Below are positions 20,401 to 31,400 of a DNA stretch of 64,000 bases, piece by piece (within the stretch, counting starts at the first letter, position 1; each line of letters starts with the position of its first letter). The notes beneath the pieces were generated by a model. It worked only from the letters and a program-made list of their open reading frames with translations, had not been told where the DNA came from and did no database searches. The position numbers and the translations under genes were made by a program. Source of the DNA: Certhia americana (Eukaryota > Chordata > Aves > Passeriformes > Certhiidae); the NCBI GenBank assembly GCA_018697195.1, contig CM031858.1, positions 133,557,715 through 133,621,714 of the forward strand. Reading direction: 5' to 3'.

Positions 20401-23400
20401 CATTAAATGAATGCTTCAAAATACTAATAAAATGTCTTCCAAATTGCCTGTACAGCATGTAGTAACAGAACAAGGGGGAATGATTCAAACTGAGAGTAGG
20501 TTTAGATTAGAAATGAGTCAGAAATTCTTTACTGTGATGGTGATGAGGCACTAGAACAGGTTGCCCAGAGAACTTGAGGATGCCCCATCTCTGGAAGTGT
20601 TCAAGACCAGGCTGGATGGGGCTCTGAGCAACCTGGTCTAGTGGGAGGGGTCCCAGCCAATGACAGGGGGTTGGAACTAGATTATTTTTAAGGTCCCTTC
20701 CAACCCAAATCACTCCATGATTCAATAGGCCACCTCCTTTCCAGGTCCAAGCCTTAAACATTTAACAAGTTAACACTCTGATAGCAACAGATTTCTATAG
20801 TTCCATTTTGGGACAATAAAATACAGTACTAAACATGGAAAGCACTTACACAGAATGAAAACAAGGACAAAAGACATTTTCACAACTGCTAATTCTGCAC
20901 AAAACTGAAGGACCACAGTGACCCATCTATTTGTGCTAGACTTTTTTGGTTTATTTACAGATAACAGACTATTGCATTTGGGCTGGAACATTTACACTTG
21001 ACACCTGTAAGAAAAAGCTGCACTGACAGAGAAAAGCAGGTAGCAGCATATGGGAAGGCAATAAGTGAACAAAAATCTTTGCATTTAACCTCACCAGCCT
21101 CTGCAGCTGACACTAGGTGTTCGCTTGCACTGAGACTTTCCATCTTCCCTTCCTTCTTGTAAGCTTTGATGGCATTGTAACTGGAAAATGTAAAACATAA
21201 TTTATAAATTAGACCTACATCACAAAAAACCCAAGTCCAGAATGACATACCTGACTTAAGATCATGATGGTACACAGCCTTTGAAGAAAAGCTATCTGAA
21301 CTGCCTTTGTTTAATTGATTAATTGATCTCTGAGCAGTTATCTCTTTAAAGCGAACTATGGAAATGTATGTTTAAATTGCATAATTAAACAGTCAGCATC
21401 AATGGGACTGCATCTTGAGAATTATCAGATATCAAGAATTAACTTCTAAAAGAAGTTTATTGGGAGCCACAGTGCTACCCTCTAGCTCAGAAATACACTG
21501 AGCTTTCCTCTCTTGATCCAGTTTGCAATCTTCATGAAGTAAGAAATTGTCAACAGAACATAAAGTGCCAATAGCAATCTACAGCTATTGCAGCTTAGCT
21601 ACAGCTAAGGACTGCAGTACAACAATAACAGAGCCTAGACAACTGACAAGTGAACTTTGCATAGGCATGCCAGCTTAGTCCCTAAAACATTTCAATTAAC
21701 AGGGATAAGCAGTAAATCAGGTCACAGTAACAGAGTTAATAAAGTAGAATATTAAAAAATGGGCTTCAAAAGCAAAGCCCATCAACTGACAAAAACAATG
21801 AAAAAACTGTCACTAAAATGATTAAAAACAAGCATTTAATTTTAGGAGAAAACGTCATGCTTTTTAATTTTCAAGAAACCAATTTAGATTCTTGCTTTTC
21901 ACGAAGTTTTAAGAACACTGTATTGGCACTTTTAGAGAATTCCTTATGAATAGTATCACCACCTCCCAAATTCCTTAGTATTTTCACAGCATCAAGGGAA
22001 TGCACTGTACCTGACAAAGGAACAAATCTCTGACTCATATTGCTTAAATTCTAGAACAGCAAACCATAATAAATGTTAACAGGCCTGGACTAGCTAAGAG
22101 AACAAGTTTGTAAGTCACTCAGCACATTTTTATACCTCACAAAGAAGATGCAATGTATATCTGAACACTAAACTGTGCAGAGTGTGACACATTTTATGGT
22201 TCTACTTACAAGAAAAAGTAAAGTCCCCAGGAAGCCCCTGCTCCCACCATGTTTGGAGTTACCCCTTGATACAAGCCTCGTAGTCCTTCATGCTTCCAGA
22301 CAGTGGTCATACAGTGGAGAATCCCATTGTACTTTGGCCTCAGCTCCAATCCATCGCTTACTGTGAAAGAAAGAAATTACACTGGAAAATATTTCAGGAA
22401 GTTCAGCTGTGTCCAAGCCAACACAGAAGCCCACAGTGCCTAAAGCAAGCAATAAATGAACACAAAACCTAACTGCTCAACTGTATTACAAGAGTATCAT
22501 TCCACAAGTATGTAAGAGTTGGGGTTTGCAGCTTTATAAGCCTAATGTTCAAGAACTTAGGGCAAAAAAGGGAGGAAAAAGAAACAAAAAACCCAAGATA
22601 ACTCCTTAGCTCACTAAGAGGAAAGTTCCTATTAATCTGACAAGTCTAAATAAGTGCACTTTTGTGCATTTTTGATGAGCAGCCGATTTGAAGTTTTCTG
22701 TCTCTTCTTTTTTAGCAGTCCAGCAATTTTGCATCATATTTCAAGTGGTATGGATGGGATCCTTGACATGTTTCTCTAAGTTGTTTAGAAAACTCCCAAG
22801 TAACTACCCTTAAATTCAAATTTTCTCTTTAAAATGTTCTTTAAAGCAATGGGTCACATCTTACTGATTCCCAAGTCAGTTTTTACCAGAATACTCAAAG
22901 GTTTTTTCTCCCACCTAATAACCCAACAGCTCGTTGTCCAAATCAGAAAATGTCACTTCAAAAATATAGAAAACACACAAGTTTTTGTCTGACAGATCAT
23001 GAAGAACATGGATGTTCACAAAACTGGGAATGGTAACTACTATTGCTCCTACCATAACAGCAAGGGAGAAAGTTGATTACTGATGACATATGTATTACAG
23101 TCCATGGTGAGATGACCAGATGTAACAGACACAAGCTGAAATACAGGGAATTCTGACCAGAAATTTTTATCTGGCAGAGTGGCCAAATATTTGAACAAGT
23201 TTCCTGAAGGGCATCTTTGGAGCTACTCAAAACTCCAGTACACAAGACTGAACAAACTGATCTAAGCAGAGCTTCTCTGAGTAGGGGGTGAACACCTTAG
23301 CTCTCTTCTGACCTAAATTACTCTATGATGCCAACATAGCAGCAGCTTTCATTCTTAATACAGACGTATGGCTACACTGCAACTGTACCTAAAACTGATC

Positions 23401-25283
23401 TCAAAGTTTTACAAGAAGTGTAGTTCTTGTGTCCCCATCAAAATTTATCCTGGTAAACAGGTATTTTCTGTTCAGCTTATATTCACATTTGTTATTAAAT
23501 CCCCTTGAACTTTGTGTCTGGTACTGCATATTGTGACAAACTTCAGCATTAAAGACAAAATGCTTTTGCTGAGCACAGTGTGACAAGGCCTTAACACCTT
23601 GACAACCACTCAAAACTAGAACACAAACACCTTACTCCTTCCTGAATAAGTGTTGCTAGAACTTTCCCAAAGAGAGTTGTGAAGTTTTTTACCATGCAGA
23701 TGCTGGATCAAGTTTATAAACATATTAACATGGGAAATCAGAGACATGAATGCAAGTCTTTCTGTCAATGATGCTGCCAAGAATCTTTACAACATTCATT
23801 TCTGATATCGGCTCCTGCTCCCTGGTTGAAGACAATTATTATTTTCAACCCAAAGAAGCATGTGATAGTACCTGACTTCCAGAAGCCACCTAATCCAAAC
23901 CTGTACTCAAACCAGATCTAATTAGATCTGGTTACTTAGGGACACAACCAGTTGACTCCTGAATGTTTCCATGGCTGAAGAGATTACAGCCTCTGGGTAA
24001 CCCTTCCCAGTATTTGACCATACTCACACTACGATAACTGGAATTTTCCATGCTCACATTTGTGCCTGTTCCTTTTCGGCCTACTATCTCCAAGAATCTG
24101 GCTTTACCTTCTCTGTGTCTTCCAATAACATTGCCATAGACTGCAATTCTAGCTCCCCATAGTCCCTCCTTTCTGAGGTCAAACCGATCCTATTCTGTCA
24201 GCCTGTTCTATGCAATGTGCTCCAGCCCAATCCCCAGTCTGGTGGCCTCCACTGGAATCACACCAGTTTGTCACTGTCTTCCTTCCTTGATCAGGAGAGC
24301 CCCAAACCAGACGCATTACTTCTGACATAGCCTTACAAATAGAAAAGAGAGCAAAAAGAACCCTTCTGCTGGCTATGCTTTTCATAATGGAGCCCAGGAT
24401 GTGCCTAACTAGGACACGCAATGTTTTAAATTTTGTGGAATGTCTCTGTGATAGTTTGGTTTTGCAATCTTTTCTTATTTAAGAAAACAATCCAAAGTAA
24501 AATGTTTCAACTTCTCTGAAAGAGAATATGGTAAATGACGGACAAGTTTTTCAAATTAGCAGAAAAGCCAAGCGAAGTGGCCACGTTTCCCTGTGGAAAA
24601 ACAAACTAGTTAAGAGTTTTCTGAAAAACAATACCAGTACTGTTAACAACCAAGGTTATTCCAAAACTACCGCTACGCTTTGAGTGTTGAAAATCTCTGG
24701 CATAAAGGTGAACTTTGAACGCGGGATTGGGACAGCCCGCCTGTGTAAAGCAGGCAGCCCTCCGGTGTCCTCTGGCACTGATGCTCACGGAGGAGGGCAC
24801 AGCCCTCTAACCTGCCTGGAAACTCGAAGCACACCGCACATTTGACAGTCCCTACGAGTGACCAGGAGAAGCTTCGGGATAGCAGGGAAGAGAATCGCAG
24901 ACAGTCCCTTTGGGCTTACGGCCAGTTAATTCCAAAAGCCGTGGGGCTGTCCCGGCGGCACTGCGGCGCTGCAGCCGCACAGCGCGGGCCTCGGGCAGGG
25001 AGCCGCTCGGGCACGCGCTGCGGTCTCGGACAGTCGGGCACGTATCGGCACGCGCGCCGGTAGGGGAAGGCGGGGTAGGGCGGGCCGGCCTGGGTCACCT
25101 GCGAAGGCGGATCTTGACGAGGTCCAGCGGGTGCAAGCGGCCAGGGTGGAAGGATCCCGCCCGCCTCATTCCAGCCGCCAGGTTCTCCCAGCCGCACGTG
25201 CCGCAGACGGAGCGCGCCGGGCGGACTCACGCGCAGCCAGCGGCTACCCGCGCCGCGCACCCGCGGGGCCCGACCGAGCCCAT
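11417..25283 (-). CDS. SLC25A32: Mitochondrial folate/FAD carrier (solute carrier family 25 member 32), 7 coding exons
   Basis: Minus-strand coding exons are 25283-25099 (exon 1, frameshifted in this assembly), 22360-22210, 21180-21095, 19875-19715, 13814-13701, 13145-13000 and 11552-11417. Exons 2-7 join cleanly in frame with GT-AG introns and give 264 residues; with exon 1 the protein is about 320 aa (human 315). It is an inner-membrane mitochondrial carrier with six predicted helices in three repeats. The signatures are PLDLVK in exon 1 (broken by indels), PVWVTK in exon 4 and PYQVVR in exon 6. Tryptophan replaces the acidic residue in the second signature, as in folate, FAD and nucleotide carriers. 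The family brings folate and/or FAD into the matrix. The C-terminus ends FRKENN. The gene is head-to-head with DCAF13 and tail-to-tail with CTHRC1. Confidence 0.93.
11553..13700 (-). other. SLC25A32 introns 6 and 5 (around exon 6)
   Basis: These are introns 11553-12999 and 13146-13700. A moderately GC-richer patch at about 12010-12560 could be an old repeat but fits no family I recognise. I see nothing else. Confidence 0.5.
14364..14462 (-). mobile_element. CR1 LINE 3'-end fragment
   Basis: The plus strand begins AGAATCATAGAATCATTTTG and continues GGAAAAGACCTTCAAGAT and AAGTCCAACC, the reverse complement of an avian CR1 3' end with its ATTCTATG tail. It is inserted in SLC25A32 intron 4 and 5'-truncated. 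Confidence 0.85.
18933..19070 (+). mobile_element. CR1 LINE 3'-end fragment
   Basis: It contains AGGCCAGGCTGGATGGAGCT, then GATCCCTTCCAACCCAAGCC, and ends with two ATTCTATG tail units. These are diagnostic of avian CR1. About 140 bp remain, in SLC25A32 intron 4, antisense to the gene. Confidence 0.92.
20491..20724 (+). mobile_element. CR1 LINE 3'-end fragment
   Basis: About 235 bp with typical CR1 phrases: AGGCACTAGAACAGGTTGCC, CAAGACCAGGCTGGATGGGG, and GGTCCCTTCCAACCCAAATC before a degraded ATTCTATG tail. It lies in SLC25A32 intron 3, antisense to the gene. Confidence 0.92.
23120..23330 (+). mobile_element. CR1-like LINE 3'-end fragment (first copy)
   Basis: A diverged CR1 end: GGAGCTACTCAAAACTCCAG, then GAACAAACTGATCTAAGCAG, ending CCTAAATTACTCTATGATG. 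The order and spacing match the CR1 3' region. The same fragment recurs near 27095-27320. Confidence 0.7.
23870..24425 (-). mobile_element. CR1-like LINE fragment (first copy)
   Basis: On the plus strand, phrases such as GTAACCCTTCCCAGTATTTG, TATCTCCAAGAATCTGGCTT, TCTGAGGTCAAACCGATCC, TGGTGGCCTCCACTGGAATC and AATGGAGCCCAGGATGTGCC correspond in order to the reverse complement of an old CR1 element. The match is by memory of the family, and the divergence is high. Confidence 0.7.
25099..25283 (-). pseudogene. SLC25A32: SLC25A32 exon 1, first assembled copy, frameshifted
   Basis: The ATG is the complement of 25281-25283 and the donor is GTGACC after 25099. Family segments are recognisable but spread over different frames: RHVR, ENL and GGI, then [10 protein letters not shown] and FA before the donor. 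At least three small indels are needed to keep one frame, for example an extra C between the ATC CGC and TTC GCA codons. The exon is 185 nt against 154 in human, with an alanine/glycine-rich N-terminus. I read this as consensus error rather than gene decay because exons 2-7 are intact. Confidence 0.8.
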
Positions 25284-25403
25284 CGACGGCCGCGAGCGCG
25301 CAGGGGCGGGGCCGCGCGGCGCTCGCGCCCTCGCGCGAGACAGGCCCGCGCCCCCCGGCGGTCGGTTCACGTCGTGCGCGCGTGTTGCGCGAGGCGCGGC
25401 GGG
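25284..25403. promoter_or_regulatory. Bidirectional CpG-island promoter of SLC25A32 and DCAF13
   Basis: Only about 120 bp separate the divergent start codons. The sequence is extremely CpG-rich, with a GC box (GGGGCGGGGCC, near 25302) and a palindromic TCGCGCGA near 25332, and has no clear TATA box. A head-to-head arrangement of these two genes is known from human. The transcription start sites must lie inside this interval or overlap the opposite first exon. The second copy (29394-29525) differs by many indels, so exact motifs are unreliable. Confidence 0.8.
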
Positions 25404-25472
25404 ATGAGGGTGAGGTGCGAGCCGTCCCCCCCGATGAACTACGTGAGGGACACCAAGCGGACCTGCAGCGCG
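25404..25472 (+). pseudogene. DCAF13: DCAF13 exon 1, first assembled copy, frameshifted
   Basis: It begins ATGAGGGTGA and ends at donor GTGAGC after 25472. NYVRDTK is readable in the middle, but the start (bases missing after GTGA) and end (one G missing before ACCTGCAGCGCG) are out of frame. The length is 69 nt against 70 expected from the human protein. Errors differ from those of the second copy, so the two complement each other and point to one true exon. Confidence 0.8.
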
Positions 25473-28400
25473 GTGAGCGCAACCGCCCACCGGCCCCGGC
25501 ACGGCCACGGCCACGCGCCCGGCCCGGCCGGCCCGGCCCGGCACAGGCACGGCACGGCACGGACCGGCACGGCCCGGCCCGGCCGGCACGGCACGGCCCG
25601 GCACGGCCCGCACGGACCCGGCCCGGCACGACCCCGGCCCGGCAAGGCCCCGGCACGGCCACGGCACGGACCCGGCACGGTGCACGGCCAGGACGGCACG
25701 GCCCGGCACGGCACGGCCGGCACGGCACGGCCCGGCACGGCCGGCCCGGCACGGGCACCGGCACGCACGGCCCGGCCCGGCCCGGCCGCCCGGCACGGCA
25801 CGGCCCGCCAGGCACGGCGGCACGCACGGCACGGCCCGGCACGGCACGGCCGGCACGGCACGGCCGGAAGTGGATGAGGGCCGGCGGCCGCAGGAGGGAG
25901 GGCGGCAGGAAGGCGTTCGGGGAGCTCGGCGGTGGGCTTTGCGTTTTCCTCACTCCGAGCGCCGGGAGCTTTTCCCCGCGGTGCCTGGTCCCAGGGGATT
26001 TGCCACTCTGCGGAGCAGAAGTTCCCTGTCCGTGCCCCGCGGGGCCGGGAGCGGCCCCGCGAGGCAGGGTGCTCTGGGGGCGGTGTCAGAGCCGGGGAGA
26101 ACGGGGCTGGGCCTGAATCACTGCCCTGGAACCCCGGCATTGCGCGTGTATAAGCTGGGTTCACCTTGTTTTATGCACTGCCTGCTGTTATCGTTTTCTG
26201 GATATCGAGTTCTGCTTCTTGCACATTCATTGTTAAATCTGCTAAACAATAGGGNNNNNNNNNNNNNNNNNNNNNNNNNNNNNNNNNNNNNNNNNNNNNN
26301 NNNNNNNNNNNNNNNNNNNNNNNNNNNNNNNNNNNNNNNNNNNNNNNNNNNNNNGCATAGGAGCACCATGGACAGAGCAAGGGGGGACAGGGCTGTGAGG
26401 GAAGCGTGGGGGAATATACCAGTGGGCAGAGGGGAGGAGGAGAGGGAAAGAGGGTAGAGGGCAGGGGGTGGCGGGGGCAGGGGGGAGAGAAAAGGGAGAG
26501 AGGGGGAGGACGGGGGGTGGATCAGAGAAGGGTAGCAGGAGACAGGGAAAACAAAAAAGGGAGAGGGGACAGGCAGGAGGGTAGGCAAAGGAGGCAGCAT
26601 AGGTATGGAGAAGGATCACAGGTGAGCAGAAGCAAGTAATGAAGGGGGGGCAGGGAGGCAGGAGAGGAGAGCAGCAACAGGTGAGAGGAGCAGCACTCAG
26701 GTGAGGGGTGAAAGAGTACACAGCATGTAGGAAGCAGACAAGGGGTTGGTGCCAGCAAGAGGTGGGTAAGCAGGGAAGGAGTAGGGCAAGCCTCAGAAGG
26801 AAAGAGACATAGGACTAAAACAGTGGGAATGGGGGGGGGGAGGGAGAAAGCATAGGACAGGGGCAAGGTCATGAAGAGGGGGAGCAAGCAGAAGAGGACA
26901 GGGAGCAAAGGCAGCAAAATCATGGTACACTTCAAAATATAGAAAACACCCAAGTTTTTTTGTTCTGACAGTCAAGGAGACCATGGATGTCAAAAACTGG
27001 GGAATGGCTAACATACTTTAGCCCTATCCATTCAACACCAAGGGAGAAAGTTGATTAACTTGATGACAATGTATATACCGTCTACAGGTGAGAACCAGAC
27101 CAACGAACAGACACTAAGATCTGAAATACAGAGGAATTCCTGACCAGACTTTTATCTGGCAGAGTGGCCAAATATTTGAACAAGTTCCTGAAGGCATCGT
27201 TGGAGCTACTCAAAACTCCAACAACAAGACTGAACAAACTGACTACTAAGCAGAGCTTCCTCATTAGTGGTCGTTAACACCTTAGACTCTCTTCTGAACC
27301 TAAATTCACCTAAAACTATGATGCCAACACTCATGCAGCAGCTTTATTCTTATACAGACCGTATAGGACTACACTGCACAACTGTAACCTAAAACTGATC
27401 TCAATTATTACAAGAAGTATAGTTTACTTAGCTGTCCCATACACAATTGATCTGGTAACCCAGTATTTCTACTGTTCAGAGAACTATGTTCACATTTGTT
27501 ATATTAAACCCTTGAAGCTTTGTGTCTGGGTACTGCTATATGTAGACAAACTTCAGCATTAAGACAAAATGCATATGCTGTGAGCACAGTGTTGACAAGG
27601 CCTTAACTACCTTGCCAACCACTCAAAAACTAGAACACAAACACCTTACTACCCTATCCTTGAATAAAACGTGTGTTGCTAAACTTTCCCAACGAGAGTT
27701 GTACGTTTCTTTTAACCAGCAGAGGCTGGCTCTCAAGTTTATCAACAATTAACATGGGAAAATCAAGACATGAATGCAAGTTCTAATGCTTCCATGATGC
27801 TGCAAGAATCTTTACAACATATCATAATTCTGATCTCCGCTCCATCTCCCCCTTGGTTGAAGACAATTATTATTTTCAACCCAAAGAACATGTGATAGTA
27901 CCTGACTATCCAGAAGCCACACTAATCCAAACCTTACTCAAACCATCATCTAATTAGATCTGGTTACTTAGGGACACAATCCCAGTTTTGACCCCTGAAT
28001 GTTCCATGGCGAAGAGATTACAGCCTCTGGGTAACCCTTCCCCACGTATTTGACCATACTCCAAAATACGATAATGGAATTTTCTACATGCTCACAATTT
28101 GTGCTGTACCTTTTCAGGGGGGGGGGGGGACCTAGATCTCAAGAATACTGGCCTTTACACCTTCTCTGTGTCTTTCCAACTAGCTTGTGCCATAGACTGC
28201 AATATTAGCTCCCAAGTCCCTCCTTCTGGGTCAACCCGATCCTATTCTGTCGCCTGATTCTAATGCCATATGCCTCACAGCCCCACTCCCCAACATCTGT
28301 GGCCCTCTCCCTGGAATCACACCAGTATTTGTCACTGTCTCCTCCTCCCTTGATCCAGGAGAAGCCACCAAACCAGACGCAATTCTTTCTGACAAAGCCT

Positions 28401-31400
28401 TACAAATATAACGAGAGCAAAACATAACCCTTCTGCTGGCTAGCTATTTCATAATGGAGCCAGGATGTGCCACTAACTATGACACATAACATGTTTTAAA
28501 TTTTGTGGTAATGCTCTGTAGATAGTTTTGGTTTTGAGATCTTTCTTATTTTACAAAAAAACAATCCAAAGTACAATGTTTTCAACTTCTCTGAAGGAGA
28601 ATTGAATTACGGACCAGTTTTTATTCAAATTATCAGAAAGCCACGTGGCGAAGTGGCCAACGTATTCCTGGCGATAAAACACTAGTTAAGAGTACTTTCT
28701 TTCATGCAAAACTATACCAGTACTGTTCACACCAGGTTCATTCCAAAACTACCGCAGCTTGAGTGTTGAAATCATCTGGCATAAAAAGGGAACTTGAACG
28801 CGGGATTGTGACATGCCCGCCGATGTAAAGCATGCAGACCCTCCGGTGTCCTACTGGCATGGATGCCTAACCGAGGAGGATGCACAGCCCTCTCAACACT
28901 CCATGGAATCACCGACAGCACCCGCACATTTGACAGTCCCTAAGAGTGAACCAGGGTAAGCTTCGGGATAGGTCAGGAGAGCATCGCAGACAGTCCCTTT
29001 GGGCATATACGCCATTTAATTCCAAAAAGCCGGGGCTGTCCACGTCGGCACATTGCACGCTCGACAGCGCTTAGCCTCGGGCAGTGAGCCCGGCGGGCCC
29101 CGACGCTGCGGCCTCGGACATCTCTGGGCACGAATAACGGCGTGGCGCGACACCGTAGGGGCAAGGCGGCGGGGCGGGCCGGCCGTGAATCACCTGGAGC
29201 GGAATACTTGTGACGAAGTCCGCGGGTGCAGGGCCAGGGTGGAACAGATCCCGCCGCTCACTTATACCCATTCAACCCACGCCGCCAGGTTCCCATCCGC
29301 ACACGTGCGCAGCACGGAGCGCGCACGGCCGGATCCGTCCGCGCGCCCAGCGGCTCCCGCCGAACCGCGCCCAGCGGGGCCCGCCGAGCCCATCGCCGGC
29401 CGCGCGCGGCAGGGCCGGGCACAAGCCGCGCGCTCTAGCAGCAACCAACGGCGCGAGAACGGACCCGCAGACGGCGCAGTCCGTTCACGTGTGCGCGCTG
29501 GTGTCCGCGATGCGGCGTGTGCGGGATGAAGGGTGAAGGTGCTGAGAGCCGAACCAACCTATGACTACAGGTGAGGTACCCCAAGCTGGACACTGCAGCA
29601 GTCGGTGATCGGCACACTCGCCCCCGGCTACCCCGGCACGGCCCGGCACGGCCCCCCCGCAACCGGCCCGGCACAGGCCGGCCATCGGCACGGCAACGGC
29701 CCCTGCCACGGCACCGGCACCGGCCACGGCCGGCACGGCCCCTCACGCCCAGGGCCGGCCCGGACCAGCCCGGCCCGGCCGGCACGGACCCGGCACGGCA
29801 CGGCACGGCCGCGGCAACGGACGGTGACACGGCACGGCACGCCCGGCACGGAGCACGGCCCGGCACGGCACGGCCCGCACGGCACGGCCCGGCACGGACA
29901 CGGCCACGCACAAGCCCGGCCCGGACCCGTCCCGGCCACGCGACACGTAGCAACGCCGGCCGCATCGGCCATACACGGCACGGACACGAGACCGGGCACG
30001 GCACGGCCCGTGCAACGGCAACGGGGCCGGAAAGGATGAGCCGCGGCGCAGGAGTGAAGGATCTGCAGGAAGGCGTTCGGGGAGCTCGTGGGCAGGGGGC
30101 ATTTTTGCGTTTTCCACTCCATCCGAGTCGCCGGGAGCTTTCCCCGCGGTGACCGGTTCCCAGGGGATTTGCCCTCTACGGAGCACAGCAGTTCCCTGTC
30201 CGTAGCCCCCGGGGCCGGGAGCTTAGCCCCGCGGGCAGGCAGGGCCTGCTCTGGGGCGGTGTCTAGCCGCGGGGAGCGGCTGGGCCTGATCACTGCCCAT
30301 GGAACCCACGGCATTGCGCGTGTATAGAGCTGGGTTAACCTATTGTTATTATGCACGCAATGCCTGATTACTATAGTTTCTGGTATATCGAGTTCTGCTT
30401 CTTGCACATTCATTGTTAAATCTGCTAAAAATCGTGTTCATTTTACACACAGAATAGTATAATTTTGTAGGTTGGAAGGGATCTCTAAAGGTTATCTAGT
30501 CCAACCCCCACACCCTGCCCTGTGGTGAACAGGGACATCTTCAGCTGGATCGGGCTGCTCAGAACCTTGATAGGATATTTGCCATCTCATTGCAAAAATC
30601 TTCTTGCTGCCTAGAAGTTTTATTTAGTCTAGATTTATTCTCTTTAAGTTTAAAACTGTTACTCACTGTCATATCATAACAGACTGCCAAAAATGTGTGT
30701 CCCCAATATTTCACAGAGCCCCCTTTAAATACTCAAAGGCCACAGTGAGATCTGCCCGGAGATTTCTCCAGGCTGAACAACCCCAGCTCTTACAGCCTTT
30801 CCTCATGGGAGAGGTAGTCCATCCCTCTGATCATCTCTCCTCTGGACCTGCTCCAGCATGGGTTTCTAATGTGTGTTCTTTCTGTTGCAGTTCCAAGGAA
30901 CTATGACCCTGCATTGCATCCATTTGAGGTGGCACGAGAGTACACAAGAGCTCTGAATGCCACAAAGCTGGAACGTGTGTTTGCTAAACCCTTTCTTAGT
31001 TCACTTGATGGCCACAGAGATGGAGTTAATTGCATGGCCAAACATCCCAAAAGTTTGTCTACGGTGCTGTCTGGAGCTTGTGATGGAGAGGTAAGCTTAC
31101 AAACCACAACAAATAAGGTACCTTTCTTACCTTCTTTTTTCTCTTTTGCGTTTTGTTGGGTTGTTTGGTTGGTTTTATCACATCTCTTCTGTCTTCATTC
31201 AGCATGTGATGTTTATCCTCACACAAAAGGTGAAACTTTTTGCTGCTCTATAACTCTGCCACTGTACAGGGCAGAAATATTGTAGTGAAAAGTTCATGGG
31301 TTGAGATAAGGACAGGGAGGGATCACTCATGCATTACCACCAAGGACAAAACAGACTAAACTTGGGGTTATTAATTGAATTTATTATTAACAAACTCAGA

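Larger units (their letters stand above)
22361..25098 (-). other. SLC25A32 intron 1
   Basis: AT-rich intron with two CR1-like fragments. From about 22945 onward its sequence appears a second time starting at about 26915 (see the duplication entries). The last few hundred bases towards exon 1 become CpG-rich. I see no embedded gene. Confidence 0.6.
22945..26247. repeat. First copy of a 3.3-kb duplicated segment
   Basis: It matches 26915-30429 in the same order and orientation throughout: intron 1 of SLC25A32 with two CR1 fragments, SLC25A32 exon 1, the shared promoter, DCAF13 exon 1, the pentamer array and about 400 bp of following intron. It ends against the 100-N gap, where both copies read TTGTTAAATCTGCTAAA. 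The length is 3.30 kb versus 3.51 kb for the second copy. Confidence 0.93.
26915..30429. repeat. Second, indel-rich copy of the duplicated segment
   Basis: Collinear with 22945-26247. Differences are mostly 1-3 base insertions and deletions spread evenly over intron, CR1, promoter and exon. One example is a run of 13 G at 28117-28129 where the first copy has GG. This copy continues without a gap into DCAF13 intron 1 and exon 2, so it is the one physically joined to the rest of the gene. The error pattern resembles raw single-molecule reads used for gap filling. Confidence 0.9.

Noticed and set aside
24916..26164. ORFs of up to 345 aa on both strands around DCAF13 exon 1
   Set aside because: Most of their length is the GGCAC/GGCCC array. 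Real exon segments occur in them only in passing and out of frame.
26118..27014. ORFs on the minus strand through the purine-rich block
   Set aside because: Proline/serine/leucine-rich low-complexity translations of a polypyrimidine strand; several run across Ns.
29435..30413. ORFs of up to 261 aa over the second copy of the array
   Set aside because: The same repeat artefact as in the first copy, in indel-rich sequence.
26915..30429. A true recent segmental duplication giving second SLC25A32 and DCAF13 genes
   Set aside because: Only the first exons are duplicated, both copies are frameshifted in different places, and indels are equally dense in exons and introns. A 100-N gap separates the copies.
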